This document shows positions 18,260-26,223 of a stretch of DNA of 38,478 bases, piece after piece. Made by a program: the position numbers and the translations under genes. The stretch is from Pseudomonadota bacterium (GTDB lineage: Bacteria; Desulfobacterota; Desulfobulbia; Desulfobulbales; SURF-16): positions 1 through 38,478 of the forward strand of contig JAHILF010000119.1 of assembly GCA_018897105.1 (NCBI GenBank), read 5' to 3'. Numbering within the stretch: position 1 is the first letter of the stretch; the number at the start of each line of letters is the position of its first letter. Below the pieces are notes generated by a model. It made no database searches and had not been told where the DNA came from. It saw only the letters and a program-made list of their open reading frames with translations.

Positions 18260-19570
18260 GTGAATATCTTGCGAAAAATCGGCAAACATATGACGGCCTG
18301 TGCCGCGGTCCTTGCCCTGGCTGGTTTATTCCTTGCCGCAGGAGTTGCCAGGGCGGACCTGCAGACATGGAAGGATACATTTTATGACGCTTACGGGGTG
18401 GACCTGAACGGTTTTATCGAGGCAAGAAACGGCTGGCGGCTGCAGAACGATCCCCATGAAAAGGACGTATCGCTGGCCGAGCTGCGTCTGCAGCTTGAAG
18501 CAGGCAAGGATCTTGGCTGGGGATCGTTTGGACTGAAAGGCGAACTACTCAGTGATTTTGTCACCGACGACTATACGGCCCTGCTGCGTGACGGTAATTT
18601 TCTCTTTTCGCCCCTTGCTGCCATGGATGTGAAAATGGGCAGGCAGGTGCTCACCTGGGGCACAGGCGATCTGCTTTTTATCAATGACCTCTTTCCCAAA
18701 GACTGGAAATCTTTTTTCATCGGCCGGGATGACGAGTACCTGAAGGCCCCGTCTGATGCGGTCAAGGTCAGTTATTTTCATGAACTGGCCAATGTGGATC
18801 TGGTCTTTGTCCCGGTCTTCAATCCCTCGGACCATATAGATGGAGAACGTCTGTCCTACTGGAATCCTATCCTGGGTGAGACTGCCGGACAAAACTTCTT
18901 CCTGGATACGGAGGAGCGTTCCTCTTTTGGCCGCGACAGCGAATTTGCCCTGCGCCTTGCCAAAAATTACGCAGGGGCAGAGCTCGCCCTATACAATTAT
19001 GACGGTTTCTGGAAGACGCCGGAGGGGCTTGATCCTGCCACCGGACAACTCATCTATCCGCGCCTCAGTGTTTACGGAGCAAGCGCCCGTGGCCAGCTCT
19101 GGGGTGGCATCGCCAATCTGGAAGCCGGCTATTATGATTCCCGCCAGGATCAGCACGGTGACGACCCGCTGATCCGTAACAGCGAATGGCGTTTTCTAAC
19201 CGGTTTCGAGCGGGAGCTGGCCCGGGATTTTACCGGCTCCCTGCAGTATTATGTGGAATGGATGCAGGATTACGACGCCTACCGGGATTCGCGGCCTGCT
19301 GCTTCCCCGGCCCGGGACGAATACCGCCACCTGCTGACGCTTCGCCTCACCAAACTGCTGATGAACCAGAATCTGGTTTTGTCATTTTTCGCCTACTATT
19401 CACCCTCTGATCAGGACTGCTACCTGCGGCCCAAGGTCCAGTATAAAATCGACGATCACTGGACCATCGAGGCGGGCGGCAATTTCTTTTACGGCTCTGA
19501 CGATTTTACCTTTTTCGGCCAGTTTCAGGACAACACCAATGCCTATGCAAGCCTGCGCTGGTCATTTTAA
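18260..19570 (+). CDS. Outer-membrane beta-barrel protein linked to RND exporter
   Basis: A 436-residue protein with signal peptide (about 1-32, ending ARA before Asp). The start is GTG at 18260; an ATG at 18290 is a good alternative that still leaves a signal peptide. The mature chain alternates polar and aromatic residues in strands with the glycine- and aspartate-rich turns of a beta-barrel. It ends in YASLRWSF with a terminal Phe, the usual Bam recognition signal. The strand [21 protein letters not shown] resembles the DUF1302-like proteins found beside LolA-like and RND genes. It probably provides the outer-membrane exit or entry point for the same cargo. Its start is 9 bases after the LolA-like gene. 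Confidence 0.85.
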   Translation: MNILRKIGKHMTACAAVLALAGLFLAAGVARADLQTWKDTFYDAYGVDLNGFIEARNGWRLQNDPHEKDVSLAELRLQLEAGKDLGWGSFGLKGELLSDFVTDDYTALLRDGNFLFSPLAAMDVKMGRQVLTWGTGDLLFINDLFPKDWKSFFIGRDDEYLKAPSDAVKVSYFHELANVDLVFVPVFNPSDHIDGERLSYWNPILGETAGQNFFLDTEERSSFGRDSEFALRLAKNYAGAELALYNYDGFWKTPEGLDPATGQLIYPRLSVYGASARGQLWGGIANLEAGYYDSRQDQHGDDPLIRNSEWRFLTGFERELARDFTGSLQYYVEWMQDYDAYRDSRPAASPARDEYRHLLTLRLTKLLMNQNLVLSFFAYYSPSDQDCYLRPKVQYKIDDHWTIEAGGNFFYGSDDFTFFGQFQDNTNAYASLRWSF

Positions 19571-19611
19571 AAAAACTCTCTTGCGGGAAACCCCAAAATA
19601 CGGAGAACATC

Positions 19612-19824
19612 ATGATTGTCACCGATTGGGTCCATGTGATTGCCGGCCTTTTCATCCTGCTGAGCCTTGCCCTGGGGGTGGAGGCCAGCCCCATTTTCCT
19701 GAGCAAATACTGGCTCTGGTTCACCGCCTTTGTCGGCGCCAACCTTTTCCAGTACGGCTTCTCAAAGTTCTGTCCCCTTGCCATGATCCTTAAGGCCTTT
19801 GGGGTACCCGAGAAAAGAAATTAG
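19612..19824 (+). CDS. Small DUF2892-type (YgaP-like) membrane protein
   Basis: A 70-residue two-helix inner-membrane protein. Helix 1 is at about 7-24 and helix 2 at about 32-50, followed by the family signature [12 protein letters not shown] with a cytoplasmic-side cysteine. This matches the DUF2892 segment that in other proteins follows a rhodanese domain; here no rhodanese is attached. GGAG lies 6 bases before the ATG. It begins about 40 bases after the barrel gene and may be the last gene of the export operon. Its function is unknown. Confidence 0.82.
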   Translation: MIVTDWVHVIAGLFILLSLALGVEASPIFLSKYWLWFTAFVGANLFQYGFSKFCPLAMILKAFGVPEKRN

Positions 19825-19861
19825 ACGAAGAACAAGTCGATGCATTCGTAAAAAGTCTTTT

Positions 19862-19953
19862 TTTCACCACAGAGCACACCGAGATCACAGAGAAATATTT
19901 TTTATTACAGTCAGTTACCTCTGTGGGCTTTGTGCTCTCTGTGGTAATTTTTT
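19862..19953. repeat. Dispersed palindromic element, type 1, copy 2
   Basis: Same element as 7282-7370, in opposite orientation. The reverse complement reads ACCACAGAGAGCACAAAG into an AT-rich centre and ends CTGTGATCTCGGTGTGCTC, aligning along the whole length of copy 1. Here it lies between the convergent DUF2892 gene and bioD and may double as a transcription terminator. Confidence 0.85.
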
Positions 19954-19970
19954 AAGCAAAACCGCTTCTC

Positions 19971-20705
19971 TTACTTTGGCTGCGACTCTGCCATCAGGCG
20001 AAATTTTTGCCAGATAGCTTTACCGACCGGCTGAAAGGCTTGCTCCAGCAGTGCATAATCGCCAAGACGCAACAGACGGCCGAACACCTCCACCCCTGCC
20101 ATGTCGCCAATGGTCCGCATATTATCCGCGACCAGAGGATCATCGACCGCCAGCCCCTCCTGTTCATCGGAAAAAACCACGCCAAGCACCGGCAGTTTTC
20201 TTTGCCGCAGGGCTTCAATAGTCAACAGGGTATGATTGACGGTGCCTAGGCCGCTGTGGGCCACGATGATAACCGGCAGCTGCAGGCAGGCCAAGAAATC
20301 CGCCAGCAGTAGATCACGTCTCAGCGGCACCAGAACGCCGCCGACCCCCTCCACCACCAGCACCTCATGCACGCCTGCGCTACGGGTAAAAATCTCTGTT
20401 ATTTTATCAGGGTCAACCTCTCTGCGCTCCTGTTCCGCGGCCAGATGGGGGGATGCCGGCATGAGAAAGCGGTAAACAACCTGGCTGTCAAGCTGCCCCT
20501 GGTCAAACTCCAGATGGTTCTTTTCCTGGCAATAGAGGAGATCCTCGGGCATCTCGCCCCCGGTGCTGACCCATTTCTGGTAACCGGCCTTGATCCCCTG
20601 CTCACGTAAAAAACCAATGAGCAGTGAACTGACCAAGGTTTTCCCCACCCCGGTGCCGGTTGCCGTGATAAAAACGGCATTGCTTGCCATAGGCGGTACC
20701 ATCAC
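19971..20705 (-). CDS. bioD: Dethiobiotin synthetase BioD
   Basis: Forms the ureido ring of dethiobiotin from 7,8-diaminononanoate, CO2 and ATP. The 244-residue protein begins the fold with VFITATGTGVGKT, whose P-loop lies at about 16-23, followed by VVEGVGGVLVPL and the conserved HSGLGTVNHTLLTIEAL. These are BioD hallmarks. The GTG start at 20705 overlaps the bioC stop by 4 bases (GTGA) and has GAGG spaced 7 bases. An ATG one codon later is also plausible. It is the last of three minus-strand biotin genes. bioA, bioF and bioB are not in the window. Confidence 0.94.
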   Translation of the reverse strand: MMVPPMASNAVFITATGTGVGKTLVSSLLIGFLREQGIKAGYQKWVSTGGEMPEDLLYCQEKNHLEFDQGQLDSQVVYRFLMPASPHLAAEQERREVDPDKITEIFTRSAGVHEVLVVEGVGGVLVPLRRDLLLADFLACLQLPVIIVAHSGLGTVNHTLLTIEALRQRKLPVLGVVFSDEQEGLAVDDPLVADNMRTIGDMAGVEVFGRLLRLGDYALLEQAFQPVGKAIWQKFRLMAESQPK

Positions 20706-21496
20706 TTTTTATCCTCGCCGGGACTGGCTGCTGTGAGAAAAAAAACCTGATAAGACAATTCAAAGTCTCCGTGGTTACGAAACCACTCTTCCAGCCTTTT
20801 CAATCTGCCTCTGGTCAACCGCGGCATTGAGGGATGGTAGCCGCCTGTCCCTGTTTTGCTGATATGGCGGAAAAGATCCTGCAGGGACAGATACATCCGC
20901 CGGTAAACCGTTTCGTCTATTTCCACCCGATGAAAGCGCGCCTGGGCAAGCTCCAGGATTTTTTCCCTGTCCGGAAATTGGGCAGCCGGCAATCTGGGCG
21001 ACTCAGCAAAGACTCCGGCAAGCGCTGCTGCCAGTTCATGCAGGCTTGATGGGCCAAAGAGAGAGGCGAGAAAAATTCCGCCCGGGGCAAGGCTCCGTGC
21101 CACATGGGAAAATGCCGTGGGCAGATCGTCAAACCACTGCATGGTGGCATTACTGGCGATCAAATCAAATTGTTGCTTGTTTTCGGCCAGATACTGCTCG
21201 CCGTCCTCACTGAGAAAGGAAACGCCATATTCCCGACATTTTTTAGCAGCCTGTTCGACCATGGCCTCGGAAAAATCCAGGGCAGTAAGACTGGCCTGGG
21301 GGAAGCGAGCCGCAAGCTGTGCCGTAAAATTGCCGGTTCCACAGCCGATCTCCAGAATTCGAGCGGCAGAAAATTGCTCAGGCAGGCATGTTGCCAGCCT
21401 GGCCGCACTTTCTTTCTGCACCAGGGCATACTCGTCATAGGTGGCCGCAGCCTTGGAAAACCGGCGGCAAATTGCCTTTTTTCTCTCTTCAGTCAT
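20702..21496 (-). CDS. bioC: Malonyl-ACP O-methyltransferase BioC
   Basis: Methylates the free carboxyl of malonyl-ACP so that fatty-acid synthesis can build the pimeloyl chain. The 264-residue protein is taken from ATG 21496 (MTEERKKAICRRFSKAAATY), the usual BioC N-terminus. An upstream in-frame codon at 21556 would add 20 unrelated residues. S-adenosylmethionine motif I is ILEIGCGTGNF (about 47-57), followed by TALDFSEAMV and the acceptor-region SNATMQWFDDL typical for BioC. The start overlaps the bioH-like stop by 8 bases and the stop overlaps the bioD start, so the three are tightly coupled. Confidence 0.93.
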   Translation of the reverse strand: MTEERKKAICRRFSKAAATYDEYALVQKESAARLATCLPEQFSAARILEIGCGTGNFTAQLAARFPQASLTALDFSEAMVEQAAKKCREYGVSFLSEDGEQYLAENKQQFDLIASNATMQWFDDLPTAFSHVARSLAPGGIFLASLFGPSSLHELAAALAGVFAESPRLPAAQFPDREKILELAQARFHRVEIDETVYRRMYLSLQDLFRHISKTGTGGYHPSMPRLTRGRLKRLEEWFRNHGDFELSYQVFFLTAASPGEDKK

Positions 21497-22166
21497 TCTG
21501 CAGTTTCTGCTGAAGATCAAGCAGCACCATGTGACCGGCACGGGGAAATACTTCATGGGTTGCGCCTAAAAACTGCGGCATTTCCTCTACCGGAGCTACC
21601 AGATCCTTACGGCCATGGATCATATGGACAGCCAAACCATCGGGTATATGGGCCGGAAGGGTAAAATTCTGCAGATAATCCAGACCAGTCATCAGTATTT
21701 CTCTAGGCAATTTCTGCAGATAATCTTCCTGCAGCTCGCGGACAAAATCATGATAGGGCTTTTTATATCCTAAAAAACATTTTCGATAAAAATCCCGCAG
21801 ATATCCCGGCAAATCAGCAGCGATTGCCCTGCGGACCGCGGCAATCTCCTGCTGCGGCCAACAACTGCGCATGGCAACAAGATCAAGTCTTCCCACCAGG
21901 TGACCATGGGTCAGGCTGAAATCAAGCCCCAATTGCGCCCCCATGGACCAGCCTACAATGACAATTTTTGTGATGTGCCTGCTCTGCAGAAATGCCGACA
22001 GCTCGGCGCTAAAACAGGCGGGATCGACAAAAGAGTTGGGCAGAATCAGGCAGTTGTCGCGGAATAATCGATACAGGTCAACCAGGCGGGCATCAAAACC
22101 CCAGCCAGGCAGGAAAAGCAAGGGCATATCACCTGGATGCGTTGCGGAAGAAAGAGAAAAAGACAT
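21489..22166 (-). CDS. bioH: Pimeloyl-ACP methyl ester esterase, BioH-like alpha/beta hydrolase
   Basis: Removes the methyl group added by BioC, releasing pimeloyl-ACP for biotin ring building. The 225-residue hydrolase has the nucleophile elbow GWSMG with Ser74, Asp188 in HGRKDLVAP and His212 in AGHMVLL, a full catalytic triad. The N-terminal LLFLPGWGFDARL supplies the oxyanion region seen in BioH. Direct coupling to bioC and bioD supports the assignment over a generic esterase. At 225 residues it is slightly shorter than E. coli BioH. No strong ribosome-binding site was seen. BioG or BioJ types are less likely given the GWSMG elbow and the sequence around it. Confidence 0.85.
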   Translation of the reverse strand: MSFSLSSATHPGDMPLLFLPGWGFDARLVDLYRLFRDNCLILPNSFVDPACFSAELSAFLQSRHITKIVIVGWSMGAQLGLDFSLTHGHLVGRLDLVAMRSCWPQQEIAAVRRAIAADLPGYLRDFYRKCFLGYKKPYHDFVRELQEDYLQKLPREILMTGLDYLQNFTLPAHIPDGLAVHMIHGRKDLVAPVEEMPQFLGATHEVFPRAGHMVLLDLQQKLQND

Positions 22167-22220
22167 GCAAACTTTCTAAACCGTTGTAATAAAATAATAT
22201 CATCGTCCGTTGTCAAAGAC

Positions 22221-22278
22221 GGCATAAGGAGCCGTAACGAAATGCTCAAAAATGAAGCGGTTATTTCGTAATGGCGCC
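22221..22278. repeat. Dispersed palindromic element, type 2, copy 2
   Basis: Reverse complement matches 7704-7762: conserved ACGAAATAACC end, variable centre, then ATTTCGTTACGG and CTCCTTATG. It lies between the ATPase stop and the bioH start and touches the ATPase TAG stop at 22278-22280. It could act as a terminator for the polysaccharide locus. Confidence 0.75.
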
Positions 22279-23477
22279 TAAAAACGAAATGAAAACCAGG
22301 AAGTCTTTTTGGTCTTTTTGTCGGAAACGGACTGCCTGCCTTCATGGGGCTCATCAGTGCCTGCGGCTGCCGGCAAGGAGCTGCTTCCTTCCAGCCACTT
22401 CACCCTTTCCTTGACCCGACCGTATTCGAGAAGCAATTTGCCGCTTTTTTTGCGCTCCTGCTCCAGCTGCGACGTAAGCTGCCGGACAATTTCATCCTTA
22501 AACCCTTCGCCGTGCTTTTCCAGCTCATCCTGCTGCAGAGTGAGTTGGAAACGAAGCTCCTGCACCTGCCTCTCCACAGTGGCGAGACGCTGGACCAGTT
22601 CGGCAAATTCGGCACCGGCGGCTCCGCCCAGTTCCAGCAAAGGCGCGGCAGCTGCCGAAGCTTCCATGGCCCAGGCGAAATCGCCTTTATCTTCAAGAAC
22701 CTGCAGTAAAATATCCTTATCTATCTTTTGCAGCTCGTCGGCAAAACCGTAGACCAGGGCAGAATCACAGAGCAGATTAATCGAGCGCGGCGTGCCGTTT
22801 GAAGCACGGTAAATTTCATCGATGGCTTCCGGGGAGAACAGCTCAGGATCCCCGCCCACCTTCTCCAGCCGCGAGGCGATATAGATCCCCGTCTCCTCCC
22901 TGTTCAACGGCATCAGATGATAATTGACCGCGATACGCTGGGTGAGCTGGGCCAGACCGGGCCGTTTCAGCTTGGCCTTCAACTCCGGCTGGCCGACCAG
23001 CATAATCTGCAGCAGCAAGGTATCATCAGCCTGAAGATTGGAGAGCATGCGCACCTCTTCCAGCACCTCATCAGACAGATTCTGGGCCTCATCAATAATC
23101 AGCAGCACCCGGCTCCGCTTGGCATACTTCTGGATGAGAAACTGGTAGATCCGGTCAAGATTTCTTGCCTTGTCAGTCCCATCCGCTTCCAGTTCAAATT
23201 CCTGGAGGATCAGACTGAGCAGTTGGTTGGCGGATACATTGGTGTTGAAGATCACCGCCACCTCGATTTCCGCCTCAATCTGATTGAGCATGTGGCGGAT
23301 CAGGGTTGTCTTGCCGGTGCCGATTTCGCCGGTGAGCAGAATAAAGCCCATTCCCTCGCGGATGCCATACTCCAGATAGGTCAGGGCATGCTGATGCTTG
23401 GCGCTGAGATAGAGGAAATGGGGATTGGGCACAATATGGAACGGTTTTTCAGAAAGACCGTAAAACTTTTCATACAT
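22278..23477 (-). CDS. XrtA/PEP-CTERM locus-associated AAA ATPase (GspA/ExeA-like)
   Basis: A 399-residue AAA ATPase of the type placed in exopolysaccharide/PEP-CTERM loci. The N-terminus MYEKFYGLSEKPFHIVPNP is the family signature. Walker A is GEIGTGKTT at 50-58 and Walker B LLIIDE at 125-130, followed by AQNLSDEVLEE and a sensor-type VGQPELKAKL. From about residue 285 the protein carries a long coiled coil (about 290-375) that GspA-type proteins lack, then a Ser/Lys-rich tail ending WFSFRF. It likely energises or positions export or assembly in the inner membrane. It is the last gene of the locus on the minus strand. No clear ribosome-binding site was seen. Confidence 0.9.
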   Translation of the reverse strand: MYEKFYGLSEKPFHIVPNPHFLYLSAKHQHALTYLEYGIREGMGFILLTGEIGTGKTTLIRHMLNQIEAEIEVAVIFNTNVSANQLLSLILQEFELEADGTDKARNLDRIYQFLIQKYAKRSRVLLIIDEAQNLSDEVLEEVRMLSNLQADDTLLLQIMLVGQPELKAKLKRPGLAQLTQRIAVNYHLMPLNREETGIYIASRLEKVGGDPELFSPEAIDEIYRASNGTPRSINLLCDSALVYGFADELQKIDKDILLQVLEDKGDFAWAMEASAAAAPLLELGGAAGAEFAELVQRLATVERQVQELRFQLTLQQDELEKHGEGFKDEIVRQLTSQLEQERKKSGKLLLEYGRVKERVKWLEGSSSLPAAAGTDEPHEGRQSVSDKKTKKTSWFSFRF

Positions 23478-23567
23478 AGGCGGTAGCGGCTGTGCCGAAA
23501 ATTAAAGATGGATAAGAGGAGCGGCGGCAGCAATTTGACAGTCTGCATGCCGGAAAATAAATAATAA

Positions 23568-24497
23568 CTAAGCCCCGGTACGGTCATTGAGCACAAAGCC
23601 GAGGAACTTCTCCTGGGGCATAAGCTCAACTGCCTTTTTGACATCAGCCAGGGAGGTAACCCCTTTTTCCACTACCATGACAATGCCGTCCACCAGCGGG
23701 GCAAAAACCATGGCATCGGCTCCATCCAGAACTGCCGGGACGTCGAGAATGACATAGCGGTCAACATAGCGGTTTTTCATTTCCGCCAGCAGTTCCTTCA
23801 TCTTCGGCGAGCCAAGCAGCTCCGTGCTGTCCGATACGGTCCGCCCCCCGGAAATGAGGGTCAGTTTCTCAATTCCCGGCCAGATGATAAAGTCTTTTAA
23901 AGGCATATCATATTCCAGGTAATCAATCAGCCCACGATCGCTGGAAAATTCAAGAAACCGGTGGATATCCTGTTTTTTCAGGTCACAGTCCACCAGCAGG
24001 ACCGTCTGATGATATTCCCTGGCAAAAGTCAGGGCCAGATTGATGGCCGTCATCGTCTTCCCCTCACCCGGTTTGACGCTGGTCACCATAATGGTGTTCA
24101 TGCCCTGCTCTTTGGTGCGTTGCAGAATCTGGGTCCGCAACACCTTGAAGGCATCTAGTTCCGGGGCATCAGAGGTAATACAGATGCAGCGATTTTTAAT
24201 GAGCTTTTGCTGATCAAGCTGCACCGACAGAGATTCTGAATAAACCGGGGCCTGCCAGACACCTCCCTTCAGGGGCGCCGCATGCTCGGACACGTCATCA
24301 TCGCTGCTAAGTACTTCATCCATCTCTACTGGCGCATCCGTCAGATTTTCCTGACGTTCCTTATTTGCTTTATCAAGGGCTTTTCGTAATTTCATATATC
24401 CCATCTCGTAAGCCGGCCCATCCAACCTGGCCGGAATAAATGTTACATCCGAGGTCTCAGCCTCGCCAGACGACAATATTCTCTCCTGCAAAGGCAT
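23568..24497 (-). CDS. XrtA/PEP-CTERM locus tyrosine autokinase-type ATPase (CpsD/Wzc-C-like)
   Basis: A BY-kinase-like P-loop ATPase that regulates polysaccharide chain length with the neighbouring chain-length protein. The motifs are Walker A VKPGEGKT (about 141-148), Walker A' VLLVDCD (166-172) and Walker B YVILDVP (248-254). The N-terminal 100 residues are a poorly conserved linker. The C-terminus ends in FVLNDRTGA with no tyrosine cluster, so autophosphorylation sites of the Wzc type are not evident; one Tyr pair (NRYVDRYV) lies near Walker B. The ATG at 24497 lacks a binding site, while TTG at 24476 has AGGAG spaced 6 bases and may be the true start. It lies 21 bases after the chain-length gene. 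Confidence 0.9.
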   Translation of the reverse strand: MPLQERILSSGEAETSDVTFIPARLDGPAYEMGYMKLRKALDKANKERQENLTDAPVEMDEVLSSDDDVSEHAAPLKGGVWQAPVYSESLSVQLDQQKLIKNRCICITSDAPELDAFKVLRTQILQRTKEQGMNTIMVTSVKPGEGKTMTAINLALTFAREYHQTVLLVDCDLKKQDIHRFLEFSSDRGLIDYLEYDMPLKDFIIWPGIEKLTLISGGRTVSDSTELLGSPKMKELLAEMKNRYVDRYVILDVPAVLDGADAMVFAPLVDGIVMVVEKGVTSLADVKKAVELMPQEKFLGFVLNDRTGA

Positions 24498-24518
24498 GCA
24501 TCGCTGATCCGTGGCTGC

Positions 24519-26081
24519 TTACATCATGCGGCGCGTCAGTTTGGCCCAGAAGACATTCAGATCCATAACAAGAAAATGAAATGCCAGGACGGCAACCAGC
24601 AGGATACCGAGAAGAAGCAAAACACCCCATCTCCTGCGGTGCTTATGCTGCTGCTTATCTTCTGCGCAGCTGATCCGCGGAATGGAGGCCAGAACCGGGA
24701 AAGAGGTTTCACTAACCAGTATTTCCGCCTTGCGGACCGACTGATCACTGAATTCCCTCAGGGCCGCCCAGGCAACTCCCGTACCCATCCCCAGCACAAT
24801 GCCGATGAGCAGAATGGCCAGCCGATTGGGTTTATCAGGCTTTTCCGGCAACCTTGCCGGATCGATCAGGGTAAACCGTTCACCTTTCTGATCCTTTTCC
24901 AGGCCATAGGCAACATTGGCCTCCATCAGCTTCTGGGACAGATCGTCAAATTTCGCCTGTTTGTTCCGCCGTTCGGAAAGGAGAGCGTTGTATGTCTCCT
25001 CAACCCGGGGAGTTGCGTCAATCGATTTATTTAATTTGTCCTCGTTTTTCTCCAGATCATCATTCTGCCGCTTCACTGATTTTATCTCGGCCTGCACACT
25101 GGAAAGCTGGGAGGACAGGTTGATATAGGCCGGATTATCCGGCAATCCACTGGGATTATTCTTCTCATTGGAGCCGATCTTCGTGGTGAGATTCGCAATT
25201 TCCTCTTTGGTTTTAATCACATCCGGGTACTGGTCGGTAAAACGGGTTTCAAGTCTGTTCAATTCAAGCTTCAGACTTTCCAGTCTCTTGATATCCTCCA
25301 TCTCCATTTTGGGGGAGAGATTGGCAAGATCTGACATCAGGGCGCCTTCCCGTTCCTTTAACGAACGGAGCTGTTCACTGAGTCTTTCTTTTGAGGCCTG
25401 GACATTGTGGCGGCTCTGCAGGTTTACCTGCAGCACCTCCGGCAGCTCATTGATATGCTCCTGCTTGAATTGGGCAATTTTCTGTTCAATCTCATCCAGA
25501 CTCTTTTTGACCTTTTTCCGCTCATCCCCAAGAAAAGTCGTAGCCTCCATGGCCTGACGCTCACGCACCTGCAGGTTTTCCTCCAAAAACAGCGAGGCAA
25601 GGATATTGGCAACCTTCTGCACTGTAGCAGGACTTTCCTCGGCCTCATAGGAAAGGGTAAAGGCGATAGTGGCCGTAGCTGGACGACCGGTTTTTCGGTC
25701 GACGACCTCCGCGCTTATATAATCAAGGCTGATATCCTCCCGCATCTTGTCTATGACTTCTTCCGTTGTCGCCTGTTGCCGTAAGTCCTTGTATATATCA
25801 AGACGGGTGATAATTTCCAGCAGTCGGCTGGTGCTCATGATCCGCTGATGAATGGACTGCAGGCGCTGCTCCGCGTAACTGGTCACCGTAGAGGTAACGA
25901 AATTGGCTGGAATTTCCTGCTCTTCAATCAAGATTGTGGAAACAGATTTATAAACCGGCGGCAAGATCAAGGCAACAGCCGCAGAAATCAGCACCACAAG
26001 GACTGCGGGCAACACCAGGCTCCACTTGCGCCGCTTCAGAACCGCCACATAATCATTCGGCGACATTTCATGCTCTTCCAT
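24519..26081 (-). CDS. XrtA/PEP-CTERM locus polysaccharide chain-length determinant
   Basis: Wzz-like inner-membrane co-polymerase that sets polymer length and partners with the tyrosine kinase. The start is ATG 26081 (MEEHEMSPNDYV), with AAAGGAG spaced 6 bases; an upstream TTG at 26096 would add five residues. The protein is 520 residues. Membrane helix 1 is at about 21-42. A long periplasmic part with coiled coils follows (about 165-370), then a GNVR-type region, helix 2 (about 440-460) and an extra helix near 490-512. Wzz proteins normally have two helices, so the third, close to the C-terminus, is a PEP-CTERM-subfamily trait. The next gene downstream is the kinase. Confidence 0.92.
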   Translation of the reverse strand: MEEHEMSPNDYVAVLKRRKWSLVLPAVLVVLISAAVALILPPVYKSVSTILIEEQEIPANFVTSTVTSYAEQRLQSIHQRIMSTSRLLEIITRLDIYKDLRQQATTEEVIDKMREDISLDYISAEVVDRKTGRPATATIAFTLSYEAEESPATVQKVANILASLFLEENLQVRERQAMEATTFLGDERKKVKKSLDEIEQKIAQFKQEHINELPEVLQVNLQSRHNVQASKERLSEQLRSLKEREGALMSDLANLSPKMEMEDIKRLESLKLELNRLETRFTDQYPDVIKTKEEIANLTTKIGSNEKNNPSGLPDNPAYINLSSQLSSVQAEIKSVKRQNDDLEKNEDKLNKSIDATPRVEETYNALLSERRNKQAKFDDLSQKLMEANVAYGLEKDQKGERFTLIDPARLPEKPDKPNRLAILLIGIVLGMGTGVAWAALREFSDQSVRKAEILVSETSFPVLASIPRISCAEDKQQHKHRRRWGVLLLLGILLVAVLAFHFLVMDLNVFWAKLTRRMM

Positions 26082-26111
26082 CTGCACTCCTTTCAACTGT
26101 ATTCATAATAT

Positions 26112-26156
26112 CTAAAGTACGTTAAAGTACTTAAAGTGCCTGAAGTACTTGAACTG
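26112..26156. repeat. Short degenerate tandem array, about 10-bp period
   Basis: Four or five degenerate copies of a unit like TTAAAGTAC occur at about 9-10 base steps between the barrel gene and the chain-length gene. The period is close to one helical turn. Just beyond, 26196-26222 holds another low-complexity stretch with AATCCCAAATCCGAAATCC. No gene is inside; a regulatory role is only possible. Confidence 0.5.
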
Positions 26157-26223
26157 AAAAGTTTTCAGAACGGCAAACCCTTTCCGCCATCTTTCAGTCC
26201 GCAATCCCAAATCCGAAATCCCT

